Shown here: positions 43,075 through 53,207 of the stretch, piece by piece | Numbering within the stretch: the stretch's first letter is position 1 | Layout: every line of letters starts with the position of its first letter | From: Pseudomonadota bacterium | GTDB taxonomy: Bacteria > Myxococcota_A > UBA9160 > SZUA-336 | DNA: 53,239 bases | Direction: 5' to 3' | NCBI GenBank assembly: GCA_003247575.1 | Contig: QJZC01000055.1 | Span: 1-53,239, forward strand | The notes under the pieces: model-generated | Databases searched by the model: none | Seen by the model: the letters and a program-made list of their open reading frames with translations, nothing else | What the model was told of the DNA's origin: nothing | Position numbers and translations under genes: made by a program

Positions 43075-43109
43075 CTCAGACAGAGGGGTGGCGACTCGCG
43101 CCACGGGCC

Positions 43110-43191
43110 CTAGTGTACTGCGCCCGAGCTTCCCGGCGTCTCTCGCGTTCCCGCACCAGGCAGCTCTGCCTCCACTGACGCAGTACACTAG
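43110..43191. repeat. 13-base perfect inverted repeat between convergent genes
   Basis: CTAGTGTACTGCG (43110-43122) and CGCAGTACACTAG (43179-43191) flank 56 bases of GC-rich sequence. It sits between the MBL-fold gene and the second TonB receptor gene, whose stops face each other. The long perfect arms with a short interior look like a small mobile or palindromic element, or a two-way terminator. Confidence 0.6.
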
Positions 43192-43206
43192 AGCGTCGAG
43201 CCAGGT

Positions 43207-45600
43207 TCAGAAGCGTCGCCGAAGCTCGAGACCGTAGCGCCGCGGCTGGCCTTGGAAGATGACTGCCTGACCGAAAACATCGCTGGCATCGATGCCGTTG
43301 CTCAAGTAGTCGCGGTCGAGCAGATTCGAGCCGAAGATCGCCAGCTCCGTCTTTCCGTCATTCAGCTCGACTGAGAGCGACGCATTCATCAGTCCGTACT
43401 TCGAAGAGCGGATGCTCCGGGAGTCGCGTGGGTCGTTGGCCTGCTGGCCGCGATGCGTCCATTGCACACGGGACGAGACCTCGCCGAGCCAAGAGACCGC
43501 GCGCTCGTAGTCCACCGCGAACGTCATCAGGTAATTCGGCTGGCCAGGCTGTCGAGCATCCTCGATGTCCGACAGGTTCGGTTGGTCGAAGTCCGTGTAG
43601 CGTCCGCGGAAGGTGCCGATCGACGACTCGAGCCGCAGGCCTGGGAGCAGAATGGCCGAGAGCTCGATCTCGGCGCCTTCGAGGCGAGCCTCGGCAGCGT
43701 TCTGGAGTGAGACGGACAAGGGGTCTGCGACTCCCGTGCTGAGGATCGAGCGCTGAATGTCCTCGTAGATGCTATAGAAGCCGGCCACGTTCAGGGTCAG
43801 GCGAGAATCGAGCAACGAGGACTTGACCCCCACCTCGTAGGTGGTCAGCTCCTCGGGGGCGACCTCACCGAAGGATGGATTCAGATAGCTGACCCGCCCG
43901 TTGAAGCCTCCGGTTCTGAAACCGGTGGAGTAGCTTGCGTAGCCCAGGATCGTGGGAGTCAGCTGATAGGTCAGCGAGGCGTTCGGGGAGAAGTCACTGA
44001 AGCGGGCCGAGCGGTCGCGTTCGAAGAGAAGGTCTCCCGCCTCTATGCGCGCGGGGGGATTCGTGAAGAACGGAGGCTGGAGCGTCCTCAAGTTCACCCC
44101 TGGCGTGCGCGCGATGTCGCGCTTCTCCAGGCGGCGGCGCTCCAGGGTTCGCCGCAAGCCGACGGTCGCGCTCAGCCGGGACGTCAGTGCGTAGGTGAGA
44201 GAGACGTAGCCAGCGAAACTCCGGTTCTCGAGGTCGCGAATCTCTTCGACCACGGGGAGCGGAAATCCGATGCGCGAGCGCGGGTCGGACTCGGGCAACG
44301 AGAAGCGGCGCTGGAGCTCGGGCGCGAGCAGCGAGGCTCCGCCCGAGGTGTCATCATCGATTCGCTCGCCGAAGGCGAACAGTCCCAACACGAAGAAGAG
44401 TCGATCGTCGGCGGCATGTCCGCTGAGCTGAAGCTCTTGGCTGAACGAGCTCGAGCGGATTGCACCCTGATCGCGCGGTGACTGAGACGTCGCGAGCACC
44501 GTACCATCCAGATCCTGCTTGAGATCGTAGCGCTGGTCGCGGAACGCGGTGATCGAACGGAGTTTCAGATCGTCGCTGATCTCCCAGGTGAGGGTGCCGT
44601 TCAGCTGCAGCACTCGGAAGTCGTCGTCCGCGGATCCATCGGAGGCGATGCGACGCTCGCCGAGCTGCTGTGAGCTCGAGCAGGCAGTCTGGATGTCCTC
44701 GGCCAGCTGAGTGCCGAGAGCGAGCGTTGCAAGCGGCGATGGAGAGGCGATCGGAATGCAGCGCGCACCTTGTGGCTTGCGGTCCTGGCGGGTGTACTCC
44801 GCGCTCAGGGAGATCTCCATGTCGCTGGTCGGCAGCATGAGGAGCTGCGCGCGCACTCCGAGCAGGCGATCCGTGGCGAGGCGCTCACTCAGGGCTCCGT
44901 TGCGCTCGGTGCCGGTGTCGTAGTTGCTTGCGAGCGACAGTCGCAGGGCTGCCGTCTCCCGAGTCAGTGGAGCATTCAGAGTCAAGCGGGTGTCTACGCG
45001 CCCGAAGTTTCCGACGCGAACACTTCCATCGGCGCCGTAGTCGAACTCGGGCTTCCGCGTCGTCACGTTGATGGCGCCGCCGATCGTGTTCTTGCCGAAG
45101 AGGGCGCCCTGCGGTCCGCGCAAGATCTCGATGCTCTCGACGTCGAACAGCGAGAGGAGCTGTCCCTGAGACCGGGGAACGTAGGCCCCATCGATATAGA
45201 CTCCTACCCCAGGGTCGAACGACGTCGTCGTCTCGATCAGTCCGACTCCGCGGATCGTGAGCCGGCCCGTGGCTGAAGCGCCGAGTGCCGTGTCGATTGC
45301 GACGTTGGGGGCCAGTCCATCCAGATCCTCCAGGCTGCGCACGTCGCGTGAGCGGATCGCCTCGGCCTCGAAGGCTGTCACCGCAACCGGAGAGCTCTGT
45401 AGGCCCTCGTTGCGTCGGCGTGCCGTGGTGATCAGGTCGTCGAACTGCTCGCTCGAGATGTCCGGGACGGACGCGGCTGCATTCCGGCCGCGAGCTGGAG
45501 GGCCCTTCGAGTCGCCAGGTTCCGCACGAACCGGATGAGCTGCTCCGAGCAGGGCCACACTCGCGACAGCTGCGATCAGAGGACCAGCTGGATGAGACAT
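43207..45600 (-). CDS. TonB-dependent outer-membrane receptor
   Basis: 797 residues. Signal peptide MSHPAGPLIAAVASVALLGAAHPVRA. The segment DDLITTARRRNEGLQSSPVAV fits the TonB box and plug start; then DLDGLAPNVAID, LTIRGVG, PGVGVYIDGAYVPR, VESIEILRGPQGALFGKNTIGGAINVTTR, and a long barrel ending YGLELRRRF with a terminal aromatic. This plug type is common in receptors for siderophores, vitamins or complex natural products in proteobacteria. No transport gene lies beside it to indicate the ligand. The two regulatory ATPases that follow are on the same strand. Confidence 0.93.
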   Translation of the reverse strand: MSHPAGPLIAAVASVALLGAAHPVRAEPGDSKGPPARGRNAAASVPDISSEQFDDLITTARRRNEGLQSSPVAVTAFEAEAIRSRDVRSLEDLDGLAPNVAIDTALGASATGRLTIRGVGLIETTTSFDPGVGVYIDGAYVPRSQGQLLSLFDVESIEILRGPQGALFGKNTIGGAINVTTRKPEFDYGADGSVRVGNFGRVDTRLTLNAPLTRETAALRLSLASNYDTGTERNGALSERLATDRLLGVRAQLLMLPTSDMEISLSAEYTRQDRKPQGARCIPIASPSPLATLALGTQLAEDIQTACSSSQQLGERRIASDGSADDDFRVLQLNGTLTWEISDDLKLRSITAFRDQRYDLKQDLDGTVLATSQSPRDQGAIRSSSFSQELQLSGHAADDRLFFVLGLFAFGERIDDDTSGGASLLAPELQRRFSLPESDPRSRIGFPLPVVEEIRDLENRSFAGYVSLTYALTSRLSATVGLRRTLERRRLEKRDIARTPGVNLRTLQPPFFTNPPARIEAGDLLFERDRSARFSDFSPNASLTYQLTPTILGYASYSTGFRTGGFNGRVSYLNPSFGEVAPEELTTYEVGVKSSLLDSRLTLNVAGFYSIYEDIQRSILSTGVADPLSVSLQNAAEARLEGAEIELSAILLPGLRLESSIGTFRGRYTDFDQPNLSDIEDARQPGQPNYLMTFAVDYERAVSWLGEVSSRVQWTHRGQQANDPRDSRSIRSSKYGLMNASLSVELNDGKTELAIFGSNLLDRDYLSNGIDASDVFGQAVIFQGQPRRYGLELRRRF

Positions 45601-45798
45601 TTCGTACCTCCAGTATCGAGGAGTGGGAGAAGGTCTTCCCCAGTAAGCGGCTGGAGGCGGAAAAACGGATCACGAAGTTTTGAGCGAGATCACTCGCGGA
45701 ACCTCTGCGGCGAGGGAAGCGCCGGTGGGTGCTTTCGCAGGGGTCGTAGAGGTGCGGCCCGATGGCTGCACTCGGGGCTTCGCGTATGGATCGAGGTT

Positions 45799-48700
45799 TT
45801 ACCCGCGCAACACGCTGTGGGCTGCTTCAACGGGCTGCCGAGCGTCACCCTTGACGTCCTGAACCAGTCGGCTGATGTGATCGACCTTCGCTTGGGCGCC
45901 CCAGCGTGCGTAGAGGTCGCTGGCTTTGCGGAGCTCGGGAATCGCCTGCCCCGTACGCCGGAGCTGGATCAGGAAGCGCCCCACGCGCTCGTGAATCCAG
46001 GCTTCGTGATGGAGCAGGCCGGCTTGGCCTGCCAGTCGAGCTGCGTGCGCGTAGCTTCGCAGCGTTGGCGCCGCCGAGCGGGAGTGGCATGCGAGTTCCG
46101 CCTCCATGAAGGCGGAGAGGGGTACGCAGTCAGGTGCGTGGTTTGCGCGCGCGCGGAGCCATGCGGCAGCCCGCCGTGCGCGACGCCGCGCGCGGCGGGC
46201 CTCACGTCCCCGGGTGCGACTCGCGGTCCACGCCGCGTGCAGTCCCCGAAGCAGATAGAACTCGGGCAATCCGATGGACCCGCGAATCTGTACTCCCATC
46301 GACGGCAGCTCCAGCAGGGGGCCCGCAAGGTCGAAGCGCTCGAACATGCACAGCGCCAGCAACCACGGAATTCGACCGTGTAGATAGATCTCTCTGACGT
46401 CGCTCTCTAGCTCGCCCGTGAGCCGGTCCAGGTCGATCTCAACAGCATCGTCCCCGGCCAACACTCGGAAGGCCGTTCCATAGCAGCGCACGTAGGCGCG
46501 AATGCCTGGCCAGGCTTCCCAGCGATGCTTCCCGTCGATCTGAGACAGCAACTCAGGTATGGGGCGTCCGGCCATCGCGGCCATTCCCAGGCTACCCGTC
46601 AGCGCGATGATCGAATAGGGGATGTCGCCGCTCTCTCCCAAGCGCCGAACTACGGCTTGGAGCAGTTCTACGCACTCCCCGCGCGGTCGCAGCCACACCC
46701 AGCAGAAACTATAGAGGCTTGCTTGGGCGACGACATTGATGGGATCGTCACTCTTCTGAGCCCAGGCCAGCGCAGCTTCCGCATAGCGTCGTACGCCGTC
46801 CCAATGGCCCAGGATTTCGATGCGCATCGCAGCGTAGCCCGCCAGCAGCAGCGCCGGCGAGCGAATCGCCCCATGGATATGGAAGTTTCGGACCGCGGCC
46901 AGAATCGATAGAGCGAGCAGGCGCGAGTTCAGTGCAAGCAGTGCGGGCGCCGCCTCCTGAAGAATGATCGACGGGAACACCCACGACAGGTCGGCGCCTT
47001 TCGGGTTGCCGAAACAAGTCTCGTCGAGTGGACCCCGTAGAGTCCAATCCAGCCAGTAGATCTGGAGGCGGATCCAGAGTGGCGAGGGATCTTGGACCCA
47101 ACGCACGCCGTAGGACTCCAAGATCGAGAGCAACTCATGCACGAAGTGTTCATCGGGTGCGGCCGCGAGTACGCGAACTCGCTTTGCGAGCGCCCGACAG
47201 CGATCGAACCCCTCGAGCGGACGCCGCACCAAGCCGTTCGCGAGTTCGCGCGCGCATTCGAGCTCACCGCTCAGGAACTCGGCCTCGATCGAGTCGTGTA
47301 GCAATGAGAACGTGCGCGTGGCGTCCGAGTCCCAGTCGGATTCGTTCAACAAGGAGCGCCCTGCTGCCAGGTGCCTGCTTGCCGCCTGGAAGCCGCCGCT
47401 TGCCAACGCGCGCTGGCCGGCGGCGAGGTGAACCGCCTGAGCTGCACCTCTTTCTTCCGCACCGATGCAGTCCGTGCCCAGCTGAAAGTGGATCGAGATC
47501 TCTGCACAGCGTTCGGGCAGCTGCTCGAACGAGGTTTGCGCCAGCAGACGTCGACCGAGGGAATAGTGGGTACGAGCCCGCTTCTCGCTCGAAAGTGGTT
47601 CGAGGCAGGCTTCTCGGATGCGATCGTGGGCGAAACGGAAGCCCTCGGAGGAGGGAACGATCAATCCTTCGTCGACGAGCTCGAACAAGTGCTGCTCGAG
47701 ATCCTCTCGCGCAAGGTCCACCACCAGCTCGAGCTGGCTCGTGCAAAATGGGTCTCCGACGCAGCTGAGAGTCGCTACGAGCTCGCGCGCTTCAGGCTGT
47801 AGTCGATCGAGATTTGCACACAGCAAGGACACCGCCCCTTCCTGGATTTCAGCGGAGGCGATGTCGTCGTCACTCCAGGTCCAACCCGTTCCGGGGATGG
47901 CGGCGATGCGTCCTGTGTCGTGGAGGTGAATCAGGAACTCCTGTACGAGCAATGGAGAGCAATCCGTCTTGCGCGCCGCTGCATTCACCAAGGCTCCGAC
48001 CGAGGCCGGACCCATGCCTAGCGCATCGGAAATGACGGCCTGCACGCCTTCGCGAGAGAGTGGGCCGACCTCGATCTCAATGAACTGGGCCCCGGGGTTT
48101 CGCTCCCGGATCCCGCGGCGCAAGCGCTGCACTGACTCCGAGTCATCGGATCGGTGCACGAGAATCCACGCAATCCGGAGATCCCGTGTCGAGCAGATCA
48201 GGGCTTCGAGCAACGTGATGCTATCTCGGTTCGCCCATTGCAGGTCATCGAGGCTCAGCATGAGCGGGTGTCCCGCGTCTGGAAACGTTCGCAGGAATCG
48301 CTCGATCGCGAGCTCGAGCCTCTGCGCGGACTCGCGAGGCCCGAGCGGAGATGGGGGCTCGAGTTCTCCGAGGATGTCGGAGAGTCCGGGGACGAAGCTG
48401 GTCACCACTGGGGACAGAGCACCCAACGACGCCAGCAGCCGACTCTGCCAACGCTTTACGTATTTTTCGCCTGCACACAGGAGCTGGTCAGCCAGGCCAG
48501 CCAGAGCGGCTTTGAGAGCGACGTGAGCCACATCGCTGAGCAGGCTCTCGCACTTCCCATGTGCCACGAAGCCACCTGCTTCGCCGACGAGTGGCCGCAG
48601 CGCGTTGATCAGTGCCGACTTGCCGATCCCGGCGGGCCCGTGGATCAGCAACGTCTTCGGCGCTTCCGCGCGTAGGATGGCCTCCAAGTTTTCGCGCAGC

Positions 48701-49665
48701 CGTTTCAGCTCGGAATCGCGACCGTGCACGGATCGCCCGAAGGTCGGCCGCAGCGGAGTGTCGGCGCTGCCGAGCTCGAGAGCTTCGGGAATCGATCCGT
48801 TCGAGTCGAGAAAGTCCAAACAGGAGCGAAGATCCTCGGCCAGAGCGTGCGCGCTCTGATAGCGGTCGTTGGGCTCCTTCTCGAGAAGCTTCGCGATGAT
48901 GCGGGATACAGCAACCGGCACGCGCTCCTCGACCGAATGTATCGGATCGGGAATCCGCGCCATGTGTGCGTGCAGCAGAGCCAGAGGATCCCGGTGCTCG
49001 AATGGCGGGCGACCCGACAAGGCAAAGTAGAGGCAGGCGCCGAGAGAGTACAGATCGCTGCGGGAATCTACGCCGCGCCCCATTCTCCCGGTCTGTTCAG
49101 GAGACGCATACGCGAGCCCACCCCCGAGGTGGTACGGTTCTGAGACACTCCGGGACGGAGCCTCGCTCTGCGCACTCCCCAACATGCGAGCCGAACCGAA
49201 GTCGAATAAATGCGCGGTCGATGTCGCTGGGTCGACCTGGATGTTCGATGGCGATAGGTCACGATGAATCCAGCGCTTTCGATGCACTTCGCCCAGTGCA
49301 GATGCGAGCTGTGTCCCGAACTGGAGCACTTCACGAACGGAGAGAGGGTCGCGCGCCACACAGCCTGCAAGTGTCACTCCAGGAAGGAGTTCGAGGACCA
49401 GACTCGTCGCTTCGCCATCCTCGAGCAGGTCGAACGCGCGCACCACGCCGGGCGCCTGCACTCGCCGGAGCGCCTCGAACTCGCGCTTGCAGTGAGAGGT
49501 GCCGTCTTGGAGCCGGTCCTTGACATAGCGCTTGATCACGACGTCGACGCCATCGGAGTCGCGCGTAGCCAGCCAGAGGCGGCTGCGCGAACCCTTGGAC
49601 AGGTACTTGCGGGTCGTGTATCCGAAGCGCTCCACCACTGCGGATTCCTCCGTCGATGACGTCAT
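45799..49665 (-). CDS. Ser/Thr protein kinase fused to an AAA-type ATPase and helical repeats
   Basis: 1288 residues. The kinase domain (about 14-285) has Lys45 in VVIKRY, HRDLSPSN (Asp136, Asn141) and DFGSAR (Asp155), so it should be active, though the Gly-rich loop is poor (SKGSRSRL). A STAND/AAA ATPase follows (GPAGIGKS, 343-350; Walker B in LMLSLDDLQWAN), then about 650 residues of TPR-like helices. Similar proteins often continue into GAF and histidine-kinase domains; this one ends before them, near ARWGAQAKVDHISRLV, a usual end of the helical part. Likely a large signalling ATPase. Partner unknown. Confidence 0.87.
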   Translation of the reverse strand: MTSSTEESAVVERFGYTTRKYLSKGSRSRLWLATRDSDGVDVVIKRYVKDRLQDGTSHCKREFEALRRVQAPGVVRAFDLLEDGEATSLVLELLPGVTLAGCVARDPLSVREVLQFGTQLASALGEVHRKRWIHRDLSPSNIQVDPATSTAHLFDFGSARMLGSAQSEAPSRSVSEPYHLGGGLAYASPEQTGRMGRGVDSRSDLYSLGACLYFALSGRPPFEHRDPLALLHAHMARIPDPIHSVEERVPVAVSRIIAKLLEKEPNDRYQSAHALAEDLRSCLDFLDSNGSIPEALELGSADTPLRPTFGRSVHGRDSELKRLRENLEAILRAEAPKTLLIHGPAGIGKSALINALRPLVGEAGGFVAHGKCESLLSDVAHVALKAALAGLADQLLCAGEKYVKRWQSRLLASLGALSPVVTSFVPGLSDILGELEPPSPLGPRESAQRLELAIERFLRTFPDAGHPLMLSLDDLQWANRDSITLLEALICSTRDLRIAWILVHRSDDSESVQRLRRGIRERNPGAQFIEIEVGPLSREGVQAVISDALGMGPASVGALVNAAARKTDCSPLLVQEFLIHLHDTGRIAAIPGTGWTWSDDDIASAEIQEGAVSLLCANLDRLQPEARELVATLSCVGDPFCTSQLELVVDLAREDLEQHLFELVDEGLIVPSSEGFRFAHDRIREACLEPLSSEKRARTHYSLGRRLLAQTSFEQLPERCAEISIHFQLGTDCIGAEERGAAQAVHLAAGQRALASGGFQAASRHLAAGRSLLNESDWDSDATRTFSLLHDSIEAEFLSGELECARELANGLVRRPLEGFDRCRALAKRVRVLAAAPDEHFVHELLSILESYGVRWVQDPSPLWIRLQIYWLDWTLRGPLDETCFGNPKGADLSWVFPSIILQEAAPALLALNSRLLALSILAAVRNFHIHGAIRSPALLLAGYAAMRIEILGHWDGVRRYAEAALAWAQKSDDPINVVAQASLYSFCWVWLRPRGECVELLQAVVRRLGESGDIPYSIIALTGSLGMAAMAGRPIPELLSQIDGKHRWEAWPGIRAYVRCYGTAFRVLAGDDAVEIDLDRLTGELESDVREIYLHGRIPWLLALCMFERFDLAGPLLELPSMGVQIRGSIGLPEFYLLRGLHAAWTASRTRGREARRARRRARRAAAWLRARANHAPDCVPLSAFMEAELACHSRSAAPTLRSYAHAARLAGQAGLLHHEAWIHERVGRFLIQLRRTGQAIPELRKASDLYARWGAQAKVDHISRLVQDVKGDARQPVEAAHSVLRG

Positions 49666-49790
49666 CGGTGGGGCGACACCGCTCGCTGAATCGACCGTGA
49701 CTCAGCGACTACCGGCCTCGTCAAACGTATCCAACTGTGACATCGCGAGTACGAGTGAGTCCGCAGCTCCAGCTCTCCACGGCCGACCGA

Positions 49791-49860
49791 GGCTCTGGAA
49801 TCGCGGACGCCGGGCCGTTGGGAGTCCGCGACCAGGCCCGGCGGCCGCGATTCCAGAGCC
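49791..49860. repeat. 70-base palindromic repeat element
   Basis: ggctctggaatcgcgg (49791-49806) pairs perfectly with ccgcgattccagagcc (49845-49860). After one mismatch the stem goes on for 9 pairs (49808-49816 with 49835-49843), leaving an 18-base loop. No T-run follows. A second copy, cut by the window edge, starts at 53208, so this is a dispersed element and not just a local terminator, though it lies 28 bases after a stop and could also end or stabilise that mRNA. Confidence 0.85.
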
Positions 49861-49888
49861 ACTGCCCCGGGCTGGTGAAACATCCGGG

Positions 49889-52800
49889 CTAGTTCGACTC
49901 CATCTGTTCGAGCTCGCGTCGAGCGCGCATCTCGAGCATGCGCATGCCGAGGCGGGCGGCCGTGGCCGCGGCGGCTTCGGTGAGCTCGCGTGCGGGGAGG
50001 GCGTCGAGCGCACGGCCGCGGGCGATCAGAGCTCGAGCCAGATCCAGCTGGGAGTACGCGAGATAGGGGAGGGCCTGATGCCGATCGTGTGCGTAGAGGG
50101 CTCTCTCGAGATGCGTGATCGCCCGGTCCCAGGACTTCTGAAGCATGGCCAGCTGTCCCAGCGGGCGGTGTACGGATCCGAGGTAGATCGCCATCCAGCC
50201 ACCCATGGCGCAGCGCTCCGCGTAGGGAAGGAGCCGCTCGTAGACCCACTCGGTGCGCGTGTTCGTCTGCGTCAGGTCCATGACGTCGACCGCGCTGGTC
50301 AGCTTCGAGATCATGCCGGGGTCGGAGCTCAGGTCGCCCGCGTAGCGCGACAACGCCGCTTCGAGCGCGCGTCGCGCATCGTCGAGGCGTCCCAGATCGG
50401 CGTAGCACCGCGCGAGAAGGAGTCGGGGGTTAGCCGTGCCGAGCGCGCTTGCGAAGGCCTCGATGGATGGGAGGGAGCTCCCGGTGGCCCCTTGGAGACT
50501 GTCCAGCCAGAAGCTCTGAGACTGGAGCTCGATCTTCGCAAAGTACTGCTCGACTTGGTCACTCCGCTGGAGAATCTGTCGCGCCGCGTCGAAGCGGCCG
50601 GCCATGACGCGTCGCATGACCTGCCAGGGCCAGATCTCTTCTGGATCGTACCCAACGGTATCGGTCTCCGAGCCTGCGGGCCCCGGGGGAGTCACGAGTG
50701 CGTCGGCCTCCTGGAAGCGACCGCGCTCCGCGTGGACCGAAGCGAGCCATCGCACTCGCTGTCGGCCGCGTCGATAGACTCGGCGCTCGGTCGCTTGTAG
50801 CTGCTCCGCGATGGATGCGCGCTCGTCGAGCGCGTCCGGACTCTGTGCGAGCAACCAACGTGCGAGGAGCACCTCGCGATCGAGCTCGGAGTTCTCCAAT
50901 GACTCGGCCAGTGCGGCAGCTTCGCCGACGCACTGGCGCGCAGTGTCCGTATTCTGTGCAACGCTTTGGAGGTACCCGCGTGTCAGCAGCATGCGGACGC
51001 GAGCGTCGCGGGCGTCTGGCGGGAACGCGCCCAGATCGAGCTCCAGCTCGGACTCGAGCTGCCGCAGCCAGGCGGTCGGGGGTACGAGCTCGGAGTAGAA
51101 GAACGGCTCGAGCTGAAGCTGCAGAGACTCCTGGGTCGCGCGCGCGATCAGATCGGGATCGCCCACGCTGCGCGCACAGCGAACCGCCTCTGCGAATGCT
51201 GCCGGTGCACTTGCGAGACTACCGGGGCGGTCGCTTCGATCGTGCTGGTATCGGCCGTGCACGCCGAGGCGCTCGCCGCGCTCGTAGAGGTGTCGTCCAT
51301 AGAGGATGTGGAGCTCGGTCTGGAGTCTCGGGTCCGCACGCGGGACGAACTGGAGTGCTTCCAAGGCTGCGGCGCAGTGCTCCGCAGCCTCGCCGAGTGC
51401 ATGCCGCTCCGCGCACTCGGCCGCGGCTCGCTGTGCGTACTGCACGGCTTTCTCCGCGCCACCCGCGGGCGCGGCGGCGCCGTAGTGCCGGACGAGTGCC
51501 GCCAGCTGTGGAGTCAGGTCCGAAGCGTGTGCGGTCTCGATGGCTTGGGCAACGCGAAGGTGTGTACGGCGGGCGTCCGCGCGCGTCAGGCCGTCGTAGA
51601 GATACTCGCGCCACAGCGAGTGACGGAACCGATAGAACCCCGGTGCACGTGGAGCCTCGTGCAAGAGATCGACGCCTTCGGCCTCGCTCAGCGCATCGAG
51701 CACCAGTCCCCAGTCGCAAGCCAGCGCTCTACGCAGCACCTCGGACGAGAAGCTGTCCCCGATGACGGCGGCGCAGCGGAGAGCCATCTGGCACTCAGCA
51801 CTGCGCTTTGCGAACTGCAACTCCATGACATCGCGAACCGCAGGTGGGATCGGGATCGGATCCTGCACCTGCAGGCGTGCCAGGCTCTCTGGTGCGTACA
51901 GGCGCGCGAGCTCGGTGACGAAGAGCGCGTTGCCATCGGTGACGGTGTAGATGCGGTCGAGCAGTGCCTCGGGAATGCGCCCAGCTCCGTCGAGCAGCTG
52001 CCGTACGCTCTCGAGATCGAGACCGCGCAAGGAGACGCGCGCGCAGCCGCGCGCTCGCTGGAGGCTCGCCAGCGCGCGTCGCAGCTCGTAGCAAAGCTCT
52101 GCTTCAGTCTCGCGAACGATCGCGATGAGCAGCACCGATACGCGGTGGAGGAATGCTGCGACGGATTCGATGACGTCGAGCGACTCCGTATCCGCCCAGT
52201 GCAGATCCTCGAGCAGCAACAGACGTGGAGCTACCGCGCCGGCTGCCTCGAGAAGCCGCTTCAGCGCCTGGGATACTTCGAAGCGCATGCGGGGTGGATC
52301 GAGCTCGCCGAGCGCTGCGCGGTGCGGATGCGCTTCGAGCTCGGGCAAGAGCACGGAAAGGCCGCTGCCCGCGGACTGGATCCAGCTCGCCCGTTCGGCC
52401 GCGTCGCGCGCCGACTCGAGACAGCTGCGCGCGATCTGGCTCCACGGCCAGAGAGGTGGAGCACCTGGGGTGGAGTACGACTCCCCGGAGTGCACCTCGA
52501 AGTGCTGCTCGCCAGCTTCTCGCGCGAGCTCGTCCGCTAGGCGGGTCTTCCCGATTCCGGCCGGGCCCAGGAGGATCGCGCCGCATCCGCGCGAGGAGGC
52601 AGCCGACTCCAAGGCACGACGCAAGGTCGTCAGCTCGCGTTCGCGACCGATGAGTTCTCCGCTGGAGGCGGTGCCGACCGACTCGCGCGCGGGGATCCGC
52701 GGGGGGGCGACATCCGGATCTCCAACGCGCTCTTCGAGAGTCACCTCTGCGGCGAACCGGTAGCCATGTCCGCGTAGGGTCTGAATCGTTCTGTGGTCCG

Positions 52801-53056
52801 CATCCTGGATGGCGCGGCGCACGTCGCGCAGCGTACCTGCGAGCGTGTGGTCAGCGATGTGGATGTCGGGCCAGACCTCTGCGAACAACTCGTCTGCGGG
52901 TACGACGCGATCCCGCTGATGGATCAGGTACCAGAGCAGCGCCATCGGCTTTGGCTGGAGGGGAACCTTGACTCCATCGCGGCGGAGCTCTCGCAGCTTC
53001 TCGTCGAGCACGAAGCGTCCGAAGCGAGCGAGCGTCGGTGGGGCGTCTGGCTTCAT
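49889..53056 (-). CDS. winged-helix AAA/TPR transcriptional regulator
   Basis: 1055 residues. The N-terminal OmpR/CadC-type winged helix (about 10-105: LRRDGVKVPLQPKPMALLWY, then IQTLRGHGYRF) binds DNA. A STAND/AAA ATPase follows (GPAGIGKT at 164-171; Walker B LLLLEDLHWAD). The remaining roughly 600 residues are TPR-like helical repeats (EKAVQYAQRAAAECAERHALGEA in pieces). No membrane helix, so it is cytosolic and probably ligand- or partner-gated, like MalT-type regulators. No target is evident. It precedes the kinase-ATPase gene on the same strand, with the palindrome between. Confidence 0.88.
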   Translation of the reverse strand: MKPDAPPTLARFGRFVLDEKLRELRRDGVKVPLQPKPMALLWYLIHQRDRVVPADELFAEVWPDIHIADHTLAGTLRDVRRAIQDADHRTIQTLRGHGYRFAAEVTLEERVGDPDVAPPRIPARESVGTASSGELIGRERELTTLRRALESAASSRGCGAILLGPAGIGKTRLADELAREAGEQHFEVHSGESYSTPGAPPLWPWSQIARSCLESARDAAERASWIQSAGSGLSVLLPELEAHPHRAALGELDPPRMRFEVSQALKRLLEAAGAVAPRLLLLEDLHWADTESLDVIESVAAFLHRVSVLLIAIVRETEAELCYELRRALASLQRARGCARVSLRGLDLESVRQLLDGAGRIPEALLDRIYTVTDGNALFVTELARLYAPESLARLQVQDPIPIPPAVRDVMELQFAKRSAECQMALRCAAVIGDSFSSEVLRRALACDWGLVLDALSEAEGVDLLHEAPRAPGFYRFRHSLWREYLYDGLTRADARRTHLRVAQAIETAHASDLTPQLAALVRHYGAAAPAGGAEKAVQYAQRAAAECAERHALGEAAEHCAAALEALQFVPRADPRLQTELHILYGRHLYERGERLGVHGRYQHDRSDRPGSLASAPAAFAEAVRCARSVGDPDLIARATQESLQLQLEPFFYSELVPPTAWLRQLESELELDLGAFPPDARDARVRMLLTRGYLQSVAQNTDTARQCVGEAAALAESLENSELDREVLLARWLLAQSPDALDERASIAEQLQATERRVYRRGRQRVRWLASVHAERGRFQEADALVTPPGPAGSETDTVGYDPEEIWPWQVMRRVMAGRFDAARQILQRSDQVEQYFAKIELQSQSFWLDSLQGATGSSLPSIEAFASALGTANPRLLLARCYADLGRLDDARRALEAALSRYAGDLSSDPGMISKLTSAVDVMDLTQTNTRTEWVYERLLPYAERCAMGGWMAIYLGSVHRPLGQLAMLQKSWDRAITHLERALYAHDRHQALPYLAYSQLDLARALIARGRALDALPARELTEAAAATAARLGMRMLEMRARRELEQMESN

Positions 53057-53207
53057 CTGTGTCCCGGGGAAACTCGCCGGTCCAATCGCGTTGCGCCGGG
53101 AGGCACCGCGGATGGATGGGGGTTGGTCGCACTATGGGCCAACCGTCTCCCAACGTAAACCCAGGAAGAACCCAGCTAGCCTGGATGATTGACCGGGCGG
53201 TGCATGG

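Noticed and set aside
50966..52540. 524-codon plus-strand frame opposite the winged-helix regulator
   Set aside because: Antisense shadow; the minus-strand protein has clear Walker motifs and a DNA-binding domain.
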